From positions 62,001 to 126,000 of the forward strand of contig JAQWSU010000034.1 of assembly GCA_029243025.1 (NCBI GenBank): DNA of 64,000 nucleotides. Reading direction: 5' to 3'. The position numbers were made by a program, and so were the translations under genes. Shown one piece after another: positions 55,630-64,000 of this stretch. Positions within the stretch are counted from its first letter, which is position 1. Each line of letters opens with the position of its first letter. Origin of the DNA: Pirellulaceae bacterium (GTDB lineage Bacteria > Planctomycetota > Planctomycetia > Pirellulales > Pirellulaceae). The notes under the pieces were generated by a model. That model was given only the letters and a program-made list of their open reading frames with translations. It was not told the DNA's origin and ran no database searches.

Positions 55630-56291
55630 TTCACTAGCTTGACGTCGGCGGCTCCATTTGTCCAGTTGGCTCGCTTCGTCGTTCAGGAGTAGGTCATTCG
55701 GTCCTTGTCACTCGGCAAATACGCCCGAATAGCGGACACGTTATTTCGCGACTCAGATGACGGCGGTTCAGAATTTCCAATCATCATTAGTTGAGTGAAT
55801 TTTGAGACGCCTAGTCGCGTTACGCCAACGCCATCGCTTTGCCAAATCCCGATCGAACCAAGATTCAGATTCCCAAAGAAAACAGCCTGCTCAAATTGCA
55901 TTTCGCAAGTTCGCAAATCACGACAAGCTTGTTGCGGCGACGGTCCGTTAGGATGCGATTTAACGAGCAGCTCGATTGAGCGACCACATGCACTTGAATG
56001 GCTGACCGTTATTCGAAGCGGTGTGTGTCGCCGAATTGGGGATATGATCAAATACCTAATTCAGCTGGGCACTAACACCAGTGTGCGCGACTCGATCCAC
56101 CATACCACACCGCTCCAATTGGCCCGCCATCGAGGTTGCGGCGCCGAAATCCTCCAATCACTCGAAGGCGAGAGGCGCGGACAAATGCTGAGTTCTATTT
56201 TTTTGATTGGATCGTCAGCAACGAAATTCGCTCAAGATCGTCTGACGATGGTTCTCCCCGCTCGGAAAGCCCAAACGCAGCCGTTGTCGGA
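55630..56291. other. Region between DUF3859 and sulfatase genes with an ankyrin remnant
   Basis: Aside from the ankyrin-like piece (listed separately) I see no intact gene. A 122-codon minus-strand frame at 55683-56051 is mildly protein-like but has no start context or family. Confidence 0.45.
56030..56182 (+). pseudogene. Ankyrin-repeat gene remnant
   Basis: The plus frame reads DMIKYLIQLGTNTSVRDS and TTPLQLARHRGCGAEILQSL, about one and a half ankyrin repeats (the TPLxxA core and the GC..EI..L helix are clear). The surrounding frame, open from 55795 to 56367, is not ankyrin-like and runs into the sulfatase gene in antisense. It looks like a decayed fragment. Confidence 0.5.
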
Positions 56292-57731
56292 TTATTTAGC
56301 TTTCTTACTCTTCGCAAAATCAGCGCCCTTGTCGGGCGGCATCAACTGGTGCCAAGCGACAACCTGATCAGTCAAATTCGACGCAATCTTGGCATGTTCA
56401 TCCAAGAGATTATTGGTTTCAGCCCGATCTACGTCGAGGTCGTAAAGCTCTTGTTCCGTCCCATCATATTCGCACAACAGTTTCCAGCGTCCACTGCGTA
56501 CGGCAAGATCGGGTAAGTCGAAATCGCCATAAAACGCATCACGATCAGGTGGACGCCGAAAGTACAACGCTGAGTTCCGTGAAGCTTCTGACTTCCCCAG
56601 TAGTACATCGAGCAATACTTCCCCATCGTAATTCGTGTTCTCCGGAGCGGATGATTCCGTCAGCATTAATAGCGTTGGAACCAAATCGATTGCAGAAAAC
56701 ACGGACGAGCGATTAACGTAATTCCGTTTCGTTAAAATACCGGGCCCCCAAACCACCAACGATGAACGTATGCCCCCCTCGTACAAATGCGTCTTGTAAC
56801 CACGAAACGGTCCGGCTTCACCAGCTCCTTTTTCGGGCCCATTATCCGAACAGATAATCACCAGGGTATTGTCACGCAGCGAAGGCTCTGCCCGGATCAG
56901 ATCGAAAAGCCGGCTCAACTGCCGGTCCATTTCCTCGAGAACTGACAAATACAATTCGCGTTTACCATTTCCCCAGCGGTCGACTGGAGGCCAGAAGGGA
57001 CTGTGAACATCATCCGGCCAAAGATTGATATAAAACGGCTTTTTCGCAGCCACAGCTTCCTCGATAAACGCAGCCGCCTCATCAACAAAACCGCTAGTAA
57101 TCTTCGAACGAAGCATCCAGCGATAACCATCACCCAACCGTTCCGCCTTCCCCCAAATCCGCGACGGCTGCCGGTCTCCCGGCTTCAACGTCAACGGCAA
57201 CAACTTGGGCCCCATGCCTTCAAAATTCGTCAGTGACACGTCAAAACCGTAATCGCTAATAGGGGGCGCATCGACAACATCACGCTGCCCTCCCATATGC
57301 CATTTACCGAAATGGCCCGTTGCATAACCGTTGGACTGGAGCGACCTGGCCAGCATCGGTGCGTTCGGATCGAGCCACTGTGCCATGCCACGTTTTGTAT
57401 TCATCGCGCGATGAGCCAAATAGGAGGTGATCCGCCACCGTTGCGGATATTGTCCCGTGGAGATCGCCGTTCGTGACGGCGAGCAAATCGGTGAGTTGAC
57501 ATAAAACTGTTCGAATCGAATCCCCTCAGCTGCCATGCGATCAATGTGAGGTGTTTGGGCGTGCGTGTTCCCAAAACAGGAAAAATCCCCCCATCCCATG
57601 TCATCAATAAACACAACGACCACGTTTGGTTTTTTGGCGTCGCTGATCGAATTAAGCGAGAGGGCAATCAGGATCCCGACGATGAGTTGCGTCGCTGCTT
57701 GACTGGAAATTTCCCTGCGACCGATCACCAT
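56292..57731 (-). CDS. Secreted Cys-type sulfatase
   Basis: 479 aa. A signal peptide ends near SISDA. The N-terminal metal-binding strand is PNVVVVFIDDMGWGDFSCFG. The formylglycine signature is SPICSPSRTAISTGQYPQRW, whose Cys is converted to FGly by a maturase (not in the window). Further sites: HFGKWHMGG, PFYINLWPDDVHSPFW, and LVIICSDNGPEKGAGEAGPF. The C-terminal subdomain has LAVRSGRWKLLCEYDG and ELYDLDVDRAETNNLL. It hydrolyses sulfate esters, probably of sulfated polysaccharide. A strong GGGGGAG lies before the ATG. It starts 8 bp after the beta-lactamase-like gene, so they form an operon. Confidence 0.95.
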   Translation of the reverse strand: MVIGRREISSQAATQLIVGILIALSLNSISDAKKPNVVVVFIDDMGWGDFSCFGNTHAQTPHIDRMAAEGIRFEQFYVNSPICSPSRTAISTGQYPQRWRITSYLAHRAMNTKRGMAQWLDPNAPMLARSLQSNGYATGHFGKWHMGGQRDVVDAPPISDYGFDVSLTNFEGMGPKLLPLTLKPGDRQPSRIWGKAERLGDGYRWMLRSKITSGFVDEAAAFIEEAVAAKKPFYINLWPDDVHSPFWPPVDRWGNGKRELYLSVLEEMDRQLSRLFDLIRAEPSLRDNTLVIICSDNGPEKGAGEAGPFRGYKTHLYEGGIRSSLVVWGPGILTKRNYVNRSSVFSAIDLVPTLLMLTESSAPENTNYDGEVLLDVLLGKSEASRNSALYFRRPPDRDAFYGDFDLPDLAVRSGRWKLLCEYDGTEQELYDLDVDRAETNNLLDEHAKIASNLTDQVVAWHQLMPPDKGADFAKSKKAK

Positions 57732-57739
57732 TACTCCCC

Positions 57740-59053
57740 CTAGTCGTCGATGGCCTGTCCCACCAATTGTCGGAATTTCCAGCCCGTCTCGTCTCGATTC
57801 GTATCGCGGGTCTGCTTCATTAAGATGCCAATCGTGCCCTCTTTCGGGTCCGCAAAATACTGCGTGTTAAAGTATCCACCCCAATCAAATGTACCCGCGC
57901 TCCCCAAACCGCCGAATGCCACGCCTTGCTTCGTGACGATCCCGAAGGCGAGTCCGTAGTACTTATCTTGTCCCCCGAATTTTTTTCCGGTTTGATTGCT
58001 CATAATCGTCTCCACCGTGGTTCGACTCAAAATCCGCGCCCCATTGAGTCGCCCCCCATTCAGATACATCTGTAAGAACGTGGCATAATCTCTCGCAGTA
58101 CTTGAAAGCCCAGCACCTCCGGAAAAGAAGGTCTTCGCGCCCTTCACAGGATAATCTGGATCGTAGAACGTCACCGGATATCGTACCCATTCGCCATTTT
58201 CTGGTTTTTGTATGGCCACCAAGCGTTTCGCCTTATCATCGGGCAAGTAGAAGGCCGTATCATTCATTCCCAAGGGCGTGAACAATCGCTTTTGCAAAAA
58301 TTGATCAAACGGCTGGCCAGAAACAATTTCCACAAAGTAGCCCAACACATCCAAGCCTTCGCTGTAGGTATATTTTTCTCCCGGATGATGATGTAGCGGC
58401 AATGCGGCCAATTTCTTGACGCTATCGGCAATTCTAATCGGTTGGGTCGTAAACAGATCAGTGATGCCGGCCCTGGCGTAAATCTTTTTAAAACGATCAT
58501 CAGCATCAATCACCCCGTAACCGATCCCCGAGGTATGTGTGAGCAAATGTCGAATCGTAATGGGTGTCTTCGCTGGTTCGGTCGTCCAACTTTTATCTTG
58601 ATCATCGTAGCTCTTGATTACACCCGCCGACTCGAACTCCGGGATGAATTTCGAAATCGGATCGTCAAGTCGAAACCTACCTTCTTCCCACAACATCATC
58701 ACCGCAGTGGCGGTAATCGCTTTTGACTGGGAAGCAATACGAAAGATGTCATCTTTATTCAGAGCGCGTTTTGCCTGACTATCAGCCATCCCAAAAGCAC
58801 CGTGAAAGACAATTTTTCCATGTCGGGCGACAAGCGCTACGACCCCAGGTACCTCTCTATTGGAAACCGCTTCCCGGCACATGCGTTCGATTCGGCCCAA
58901 TCGTTCCGCCGACATTCCAACTTCGCCAGGTTCAGCAGAACTCAACGGCCAAGTGGCTGGCGCTAACTGAGCAGATACTGAAGTGTCAACAAGATTCCCT
59001 AGCAACAGGGCCAGTCCCAAAAGCATCAGGTAGCGATCGAATCTTTGACTCAC
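57740..59053 (-). CDS. Secreted serine beta-lactamase-like hydrolase (class C fold)
   Basis: 437 aa from a GTG at 59053 with GGAGGAG ten bases upstream. Signal peptide: MLLGLALLLGNLVDTSVSA. The SxxK nucleophile motif is FRIASQSKAITATAVMML (Ser in SQSK), the Tyr motif is KYTYSEGLDVLGYFVE, and GGLGSAGTFDWGGYFNT is in the third position. The architecture is that of the beta-lactamase/esterase EstB group (COG1680), which in planctomycetes more often cleaves esters or D-amino acid peptides than beta-lactams. It precedes the sulfatase by 8 bp, which suggests removal of an ester group from the same substrate. Confidence 0.93.
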   Translation of the reverse strand: MSQRFDRYLMLLGLALLLGNLVDTSVSAQLAPATWPLSSAEPGEVGMSAERLGRIERMCREAVSNREVPGVVALVARHGKIVFHGAFGMADSQAKRALNKDDIFRIASQSKAITATAVMMLWEEGRFRLDDPISKFIPEFESAGVIKSYDDQDKSWTTEPAKTPITIRHLLTHTSGIGYGVIDADDRFKKIYARAGITDLFTTQPIRIADSVKKLAALPLHHHPGEKYTYSEGLDVLGYFVEIVSGQPFDQFLQKRLFTPLGMNDTAFYLPDDKAKRLVAIQKPENGEWVRYPVTFYDPDYPVKGAKTFFSGGAGLSSTARDYATFLQMYLNGGRLNGARILSRTTVETIMSNQTGKKFGGQDKYYGLAFGIVTKQGVAFGGLGSAGTFDWGGYFNTQYFADPKEGTIGILMKQTRDTNRDETGWKFRQLVGQAIDD

Positions 59054-59876
59054 AGGTTTAAGCTCCTCCAGTTAGTGCACGCCCAACGGATCCAAAAGTG
59101 TTTACAAGGATGCTAACGTCGGGGCGCGTCGATGACAAGAATTAAGTTGACTCGCAAGCTGCCAATTACCCACTATTCCCTTTAAATTTTTTTGAAAGGT
59201 CGACTCTTGCGAAAGCACGTTTACCCGACAAGTGCCAAGTTTTAAAGAGACGGACGAAAAAAAGGTGCGCAATGTCGGATGAAAGACGCCCCTGATCTTC
59301 AACTAGCAACCCACCATCGGTGGCAGCTTAAATCCGAGCAAGGCATCCCAGATGACTCGACGTCACAAATCTTTTTTTCCATTCCCACGAAGTGTGATGT
59401 GACACCTTCCCAACACCACCAACACGCGATAGCTTCCCGGTTTCAACGACAACCGACCCGCTAAACCGTAGAAGCAGACAAGATCGGCGTCGCATCCTGG
59501 CCAAAGCGGAAACCCGACTCCTCCAAGTTCAGATTGACAATTCCGACTCCGATCTACCGATTGAATGCTAACGTTTTCACGACCCGTCAACTGCTCGCGA
59601 ACAAAATACGTGACGCAATCGGTTTCCCAGAGTACGATACAGCGTTCCCAATGATCAGCGAATCAGGGCCCGCCGGCACATCCTCTACAGCTCCATCCAA
59701 CAACCGCTTGGTGGCCGAAAAAAATACGCACTACGAGTTTCATCTTGAGAAAACAGAAAACACAGGTGTCCGACAAGGCATAACAACTGTCATTCACGTC
59801 CCTGTACGAAACCAGACGTCGGCTGACCTTCGAGCAAGAACAATTCGCGAAGAACCTTGACAAAGGGACACGAACC
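59054..59876. other. Long intergenic region before the PqqD operon
   Basis: No confident gene. Plus-strand frames at 59279-59464 (61 codons) and 59534-59860 (108 codons) have no family or clear ribosome site. The second ends 16 bp before the PqqD-like gene and could be a leader or precursor ORF, which I rate at 0.15. The promoter of the rightward operon should be here. Confidence 0.45.
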
Positions 59877-60320
59877 ATGAGATTCCAACTCAATTCTCCG
59901 CATGTCGTCGAAGAAAAGATCGATGACGAGGTTATGGTTATCCACTTGGTTTCTGGTGTCTATTACAACATGGTTTCCCCTGCGGCTGATATTTGGCAAT
60001 CCATCATCAACGGCGTGTCACTCCCCTCTTTGACAACCTATTATGTCCGCCATTTCCCCGACTGTGAAAAATCGATCATCGCCGATCTTGCTTCGTTCGT
60101 TGCCGCACTCGAGTCCGAACAGTTAATTGTCTCGACAGCTCCCAATGGGAACACGATGGAAAACGAAAATCTGCTACCCCCCCATGCACCCAACGCATGG
60201 AAAGCCCCCGAATTAAATCGATATACAGACATGCAGGAAATGTTACTGGTGGATCCAATCCACGAAGTGACCGCCGAAGGATGGCCACAGAAAACGAAAA
60301 GCGACTCCCGAGACCGTTAA
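59877..60320 (+). CDS. PqqD-like RiPP recognition element protein with C-terminal tail
   Basis: 147 aa. Residues about 8-85 match the PqqD fold: EKIDDEVMVIHLVSGVYYNM, then SPAADIWQSIINGVSLPSL and a helical segment FVAALESEQLIV. PqqD-like domains (RRE) bind peptide leaders for modification enzymes. The tail (about residues 106-140) carries PELNRYTDMQEMLLVDPIHE followed by VTAEGWP, a motif I remember from PqqD proteins of HprK-related systems. AAAGGGA precedes the ATG. First gene of an operon, 30 bp before the HprK-related kinase. No precursor peptide is evident. Confidence 0.85.
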   Translation: MRFQLNSPHVVEEKIDDEVMVIHLVSGVYYNMVSPAADIWQSIINGVSLPSLTTYYVRHFPDCEKSIIADLASFVAALESEQLIVSTAPNGNTMENENLLPPHAPNAWKAPELNRYTDMQEMLLVDPIHEVTAEGWPQKTKSDSRDR

Positions 60321-60350
60321 ACCCATTCCTGACATCAACCGCTACCGAAC

Positions 60351-61400
60351 ATGCCCGTTCAAAGCCAATTTGATCAAGTTCTCGATTTTGCAAGAGAGCG
60401 TGAAGCCAACTACCAGACTCGATTTTTGCTCGGCCATTACACCATCGAACTGCGATCATTCACCGCAAATTTCCACCAGCGCGTGCTGACGGCCTTTTGT
60501 CACCTGCCAATACTCACATCGCCATTTCCAGATAATCGCAACAAAGCCGATCTGACCATATCTTTCTGGGATGACGAAACAACGGCCTGGTCGACACCCG
60601 AACTGAACAGTTCGGACCAAAAACCTGGTCGAGTCGTATTCCATGATGGCGACACACGCTTCGCCTGGGACTGCACGTCTCGAAGCTGGATGATCTACGA
60701 TGGTGCCAATCGCCAGGGCTATTGGCGAACTCCATCGCTTTCCACGATTGCAGCACATGAATTCGCGGCTCCCTTTCGAACGATCTTCCATTGGTGGTCA
60801 TCGGATCTTGATATGCAACTAGTACACGCTGCAGCGATTGGGCGAAATGACGGCGGAATTTTGCTAGTAGGGCGAGGAGGATCAGGCAAGTCGACCACCG
60901 CATTAAGCGTTCTGGGAAGCAGCCAACTGGGCTTCGCAGGAGACGATTATTGCCTAGTATCTGTTTCCCAAAACCCAGAGGTCACATCTCTTTATGGCAC
61001 GGGAAAAGGCGATGCTGACAGCGCCTCTCGTATCCCTCATCTCCAGCGATCATTTCACCAAAGTGACTTACGTGTGGATGGAAAATCGGTGGTCTATCCC
61101 GCATTGATTTGCCCGGAGTCGATGATCGTGAAGATGCCACTTCGGGCCGTCGTTACACCCGTAATTTCCCTTCGCACACAAGCTCAACTGTCGCCGATTG
61201 GAAAAATCGCAGCACTACGATCTCTTGCCCCCAGCACACTGCTACAAATGCCGGGAGAACGTTCCAAAGCAATGGTCCGTCTGACGGATTTAGTGAAGGC
61301 TCTTCCCTGCTTTGAACTGCAGTTGACCGATAACCCGGCAGACTGCCATGACGCCATTGACACTCTTCTCACACGTCTATCCCAGAACACAGAACTATGA
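60351..61400 (+). CDS. HprK-related serine kinase
   Basis: 349 aa. The P-loop is at about residues 173-182, GGILLVGRGGSGKSTTALS, followed by LGFAGDDYCLVSV, the second motif of HPr kinase-type enzymes, with VHAAAIG before it. The N-terminal 160 residues form a variable domain. Related kinases lack the HPr-binding segment and act on other targets; one group phosphorylates lasso peptide C-termini. The coupling to a PqqD-like gene upstream and sugar/nucleotide transferases downstream matches the arrangement called HPr-rel-A. Its TGA overlaps the next ATG (ATGA). Confidence 0.86.
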   Translation: MPVQSQFDQVLDFAREREANYQTRFLLGHYTIELRSFTANFHQRVLTAFCHLPILTSPFPDNRNKADLTISFWDDETTAWSTPELNSSDQKPGRVVFHDGDTRFAWDCTSRSWMIYDGANRQGYWRTPSLSTIAAHEFAAPFRTIFHWWSSDLDMQLVHAAAIGRNDGGILLVGRGGSGKSTTALSVLGSSQLGFAGDDYCLVSVSQNPEVTSLYGTGKGDADSASRIPHLQRSFHQSDLRVDGKSVVYPALICPESMIVKMPLRAVVTPVISLRTQAQLSPIGKIAALRSLAPSTLLQMPGERSKAMVRLTDLVKALPCFELQLTDNPADCHDAIDTLLTRLSQNTEL

Positions 61401-62161
61401 ATTCTACTGATGTCTCCATCATTGTGCCTGTCTACAACGGTGCCGATTACGTGCGAGATGCGATTGAAAGCATCCTTGCTCAGTCGCACACCGCACATGA
61501 AATCATCGTGATTGACGATGGCTCAACCGATTCAACCGGAGCTATTGTGTCTAAGTTCGAAGGAGTCGTTCGATACCTTCGGCAAGACAACCACGGCGCT
61601 CCCGCGGCGCGGAATCGAGGAATCACGGAGGCGTCGTGCGAGTGGGTTGGTTTTCTAGACGCCGATGACCTCTATCGACCGCATAAACTGGAGATTCAAC
61701 TCCGACGATTTCGGACACATCCCTCAGTGGATGTCGTCATGGGCTCCCGCGAACATCACATGCTCTGTTCCGCTGAAGGAGAAGAACCTCGCTTTGAGCG
61801 TTTGAAAATAGATGAACACGTTCCGCTCCAACTGGGCTGTGGTCTTTTTCGACGGTCCGCATTCCAAAAAGTAGGCCCGTTTGACACAAGTTTAAAATAC
61901 TGTGATGACTACGACTGGTTTAATCGCGCTCGAGAGATTTCGCTACCATTACTGCTACACGACGACATCGTACTTGACCAACGCGTACATACGACAAATC
62001 TCACCCAACACCGTCAACTTGCTAATCGCTTCCAGTTGCTTGCATTCAAGAAATCGCTAGATCGCCGACGCACGAACCCGGACATTCCCTCGACGCTTCC
62101 AGCTTTGGCGACCTTCCACGAAAGCAACTTTTTAGTCAAACAGGAAATATCCAATGATTGA
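61397..62161 (+). CDS. GT2-family glycosyltransferase
   Basis: 254 aa. GT-A fold: VSIIVPVYNGADYVRDAIES, VIDDGSTDSTGAI, NHGAPAARNRGI and FLDADDLYRPHKLEIQ (the DxD metal site). The C-terminal acceptor region has FRRSAFQKVGPFDTSLKYCDDYDW. It transfers a sugar from a nucleotide-sugar to an unknown acceptor. It overlaps the kinase gene by four bases and the next glycosyltransferase by eight, so the operon is translationally coupled. Confidence 0.94.
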   Translation: MNSTDVSIIVPVYNGADYVRDAIESILAQSHTAHEIIVIDDGSTDSTGAIVSKFEGVVRYLRQDNHGAPAARNRGITEASCEWVGFLDADDLYRPHKLEIQLRRFRTHPSVDVVMGSREHHMLCSAEGEEPRFERLKIDEHVPLQLGCGLFRRSAFQKVGPFDTSLKYCDDYDWFNRAREISLPLLLHDDIVLDQRVHTTNLTQHRQLANRFQLLAFKKSLDRRRTNPDIPSTLPALATFHESNFLVKQEISND

Positions 62162-62858
62162 GTCGCCAGGTGTAAGCGTGATGATTCCCGTATTCAACGG
62201 TTCCCGATTCCTTGGACAAACGATCGACAGTGTATTGGCGCAAAAATGGCAAGCACTGGAGATCCTTGTTGTCGATGATGGTTCAAGCGACGACTCGGCA
62301 GAGATTGCGGAAGGTTATGGTTCATCCGTACGTTGTATTCGCAGATCCCATGCAGGCATCGGAGCTGCTCGGAACGTTGCGATTGCCGAATCCACGCATT
62401 CCTACCTACTGCCGCTCGATTCGGATGATCTGTTGACGGCAGATTCCATACAGATCCGCATGCAACAGATCCAACAATACGCCAACTGTGAATTGCTGGT
62501 CGGTTGCTTCACAAGCTTTGGCGATTTCGATTCCCCCAGCAATTCACCGGGACAATACGTTGTTCCTCAGGGCCCGCAAAGAGGCCATGTGGCTGGTACG
62601 TCTCTGATTCAAAGATCGTTATTCGACAAGATCGGACGATTTGATGAATCGCTCACAAGCGGTTGTGATCTCGAATGGTTCATGCGATGCAAGGAACAAG
62701 GAATTGCGATTCAGTTTATCGACAATATCCTGATGCGGCGGCGAATACACGGTCGCAATCACAGCTTGCAACCAGATCCCGACTCGGTGTCGAATCGACT
62801 GAAGTTCCTCAAGCGATCCTTGGAGCGAAAAAAGAAAACGGATGGAGTATCCGAGTGA
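62154..62858 (+). CDS. GT2-family glycosyltransferase, second copy
   Basis: 234 aa and clearly paralogous to the upstream gene. Motifs: VSVMIPVFNGSRFLGQTIDS, VVDDGSSDDSAEIAE, HAGIGAARNVAIAE and LPLDSDDLLTADSIQI (DxD site); C-terminal FDKIGRFDESLTSGCDLEWF. Shorter at the C-terminus than its neighbour. The substrate is unknown. Its TGA overlaps the GTG of the nucleotidyltransferase gene. Two adjacent GT2 enzymes of similar size point to a short glycan or two sugars added by one pathway. Confidence 0.93.
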   Translation: MIESPGVSVMIPVFNGSRFLGQTIDSVLAQKWQALEILVVDDGSSDDSAEIAEGYGSSVRCIRRSHAGIGAARNVAIAESTHSYLLPLDSDDLLTADSIQIRMQQIQQYANCELLVGCFTSFGDFDSPSNSPGQYVVPQGPQRGHVAGTSLIQRSLFDKIGRFDESLTSGCDLEWFMRCKEQGIAIQFIDNILMRRRIHGRNHSLQPDPDSVSNRLKFLKRSLERKKKTDGVSE

Positions 62859-64000
62859 AAGAGTCATTGCCCTGGATTCCAACTAGTTCGCAGCAGCTTT
62901 TACTACGAGCCTTGTTGCATACAGATCTCGATCAAGCCGGGATCGCTATCAATCAATGGCTGCAAACGGTGAATATCAAACGGCTAGATTTCGGATCCTA
63001 TCGACTGTTGCCTCTGTTATGGAAACGAGCCGTAGCCCTTGATTGGGACTTACCTGACCTGAATATGATTAAAGGAATTTATCGACGCACGTGGTACGCT
63101 AACCAATTACATCTAACCCAATTGCTCACGGTCACTCAGGCGCTCCGGGCAGAAAATTGTGAAGTGTTATGGCTAAAAGGCGCCGCCTTAATCGTTAACT
63201 GTTATCACGATATTGGAGTCCGCCCCATAAGTGACGTGGATATTCTGGTAAAACCCGATGACACATACCAGACGATCGAAACCCTCGTGGATGCCGGCTG
63301 GGTACCGCAACCAACCCCCCTCACCGTTTCGCGAACATCAAACCCCAAGACCTTACCGGAATGGGTCATATCACCCCGTCCCCTCAATAATTTTGACCCA
63401 GCTTACTTCATCGCCCGCCATGGCCACGCCTTTTCCAAATCAAACGAATGCGAAATTGATTTACATTGGAGATTAATCCAGGAATTCGATGATTCGTTTC
63501 TCGATGAACACAGTTGGAAAACAGCCGAACCTTGTGTCTGGCGAGACACCGATGTCTTGGTGCCCGAACCAGCCTGTCATCTACTTTTTCTGCTGCTACA
63601 CGGTTGCCGCTGGAATACAACCCCGGCAATTCGCTGGATTGCTGATTCGACCTATTTGATCCGCAGCCACGGCAATCGCTTGGATTGGAAGCGTTTTCAA
63701 GAATTGTCGGCAAGGGGAAACGTCTGCGGCGTATTATCCAGAATGCTTTATTATTTGAAGAATGAGATGGGTGTCGATGTGCCCAATGACTGCCTGAAAT
63801 TCATCGCGAGCCATCCGACTCCTTCCAAGACACAGCGACGCTGGGACACCCTTCAACATGCGCCAGGCATGCATGCGGCTCTCTTAGAACTTTCTCTGCT
63901 AAGAGGCCGTTATCGACAGTATCGTCATGCACAAAAAAGAACAGCCAAACCGAGAACATTTCTTTCATTCATCCAGCATTGCATTGGCGCTCCTTCCCTG
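62855..64000 (+). CDS. Nucleotidyltransferase-family protein (partial, runs off right edge)
   Basis: At least 382 codons without a stop. The GTG at 62855 overlaps the preceding TGA (GTGA). The nucleotidyltransferase core is LWLKGAALIVNCYHDIGVRP followed by ISDVDILVKPDD, with the DxD of the pol-beta-like fold, as in the uncharacterised NTP_transf_5 family (PF14907). Later DLHWRLIQEFDDSF and HLLFLLLHGCRWNTTPAIRW are also typical. In other bacteria this family occurs beside PqqD-like and HprK-related genes. The transferred group and target are unknown. Confidence 0.88.
   Translation, partial: MKESLPWIPTSSQQLLLRALLHTDLDQAGIAINQWLQTVNIKRLDFGSYRLLPLLWKRAVALDWDLPDLNMIKGIYRRTWYANQLHLTQLLTVTQALRAENCEVLWLKGAALIVNCYHDIGVRPISDVDILVKPDDTYQTIETLVDAGWVPQPTPLTVSRTSNPKTLPEWVISPRPLNNFDPAYFIARHGHAFSKSNECEIDLHWRLIQEFDDSFLDEHSWKTAEPCVWRDTDVLVPEPACHLLFLLLHGCRWNTTPAIRWIADSTYLIRSHGNRLDWKRFQELSARGNVCGVLSRMLYYLKNEMGVDVPNDCLKFIASHPTPSKTQRRWDTLQHAPGMHAALLELSLLRGRYRQYRHAQKRTAKPRTFLSFIQHCIGAPSL

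Noticed and set aside
59534-59860. 108-codon frame just before the PqqD-like gene as a precursor peptide
   Set aside because: No leader or core pattern, no ribosome site and no resemblance to the motif in the PqqD tail; kept only as a remote possibility.
1-64000. UGA as a general sense codon (alternative genetic code)
   Set aside because: Many well-bounded genes in the window end in TGA at the expected family length (for example 15685, 26958 and 61400), so any recoding must be site-specific.

Overview
This 64 kb window is bacterial chromosome, most likely from a marine planctomycete of the Pirellulales (Rhodopirellula-like) type. Lineage markers are a PSCyt1/DUF1549/DUF1553 gene paired with a Tat-exported DUF1501 gene, FG-GAP plus ASPIC/UnbV proteins, a PEP-CTERM protein, Tat-exported Gfo/Idh/MocA oxidoreductases, a Cys-type sulfatase and many long, loosely packed intergenic regions. 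I found no rRNA, tRNA, IS element or CRISPR array.

Left end (1-6357, minus strand): two tandem paralogous genes for very large exported FG-GAP/ASPIC-UnbV proteins. Each is cut at the same codon by an in-frame UGA, yet homology continues without a gap on both sides. The more complete copy would read 1344 codons: membrane anchor, FG-GAP propeller, UGA, last FG-GAP repeat, ASPIC/UnbV, TlpA-like thioredoxin (WCKPC) and TPRs. Seventeen nucleotides after each UGA comes the loop of a perfect 6-bp hairpin (loop GGUCG) that resembles a bacterial SECIS element. Its bases are invariant between paralogs while neighbouring synonymous sites have changed. This is the most interesting signal in the window: a candidate undescribed selenoprotein family, or another form of programmed UGA readthrough.

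6.8-17 kb: a PEP-CTERM protein with a bidirectional terminator and two large A/T-flanked hairpins upstream, a transglutaminase-like protein, a LysR regulator, a Tat-exported cupin-like protein, pdxA, two secreted beta-propeller proteins and an unknown gene. Coupled to the PQQ-like propeller gene is a small frame also interrupted by one in-frame UGA.

17.2-28.5 kb: a photo-repair and redox island. It holds an SDR-DUF2867 protein, a membrane protein, a DUF393 thiol-disulfide protein, a Nei-type glycosylase, DUF2256 (54 aa), an SDR without the usual catalytic Tyr, an unknown 126-aa protein, a class II photolyase fused to a renalase-like FAD oxidoreductase, and an operon of deaminase, FAD amine oxidase and FeS-type (6-4) photolyase.

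29-46 kb: sulfotransferase-like protein, PfkB sugar kinase, PSD1/DUF1501 pair, fatty acid desaturase, a stand-alone Mur-ligase-like enzyme, a probable PPi-type PEP carboxykinase (1159 aa), a DUF429-like protein, a mercuric-reductase-like flavoprotein and a secreted unknown protein.

46-59 kb: periplasmic carbohydrate and ester chemistry (two Tat Gfo/Idh/MocA oxidoreductases, CE2-like SGNH esterase, alpha/beta hydrolase, sulfatase plus beta-lactamase-like hydrolase), a sulfite-oxidase-type molybdoenzyme, a SprT-like protein, DUF3859 and an ankyrin-repeat remnant.

Right end (59.9-64 kb, plus strand): a tightly coupled operon of PqqD-like protein, HprK-related kinase, two GT2 glycosyltransferases and a nucleotidyltransferase that runs off the window. 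It resembles peptide- or surface-modification (HPr-rel-A type) systems.
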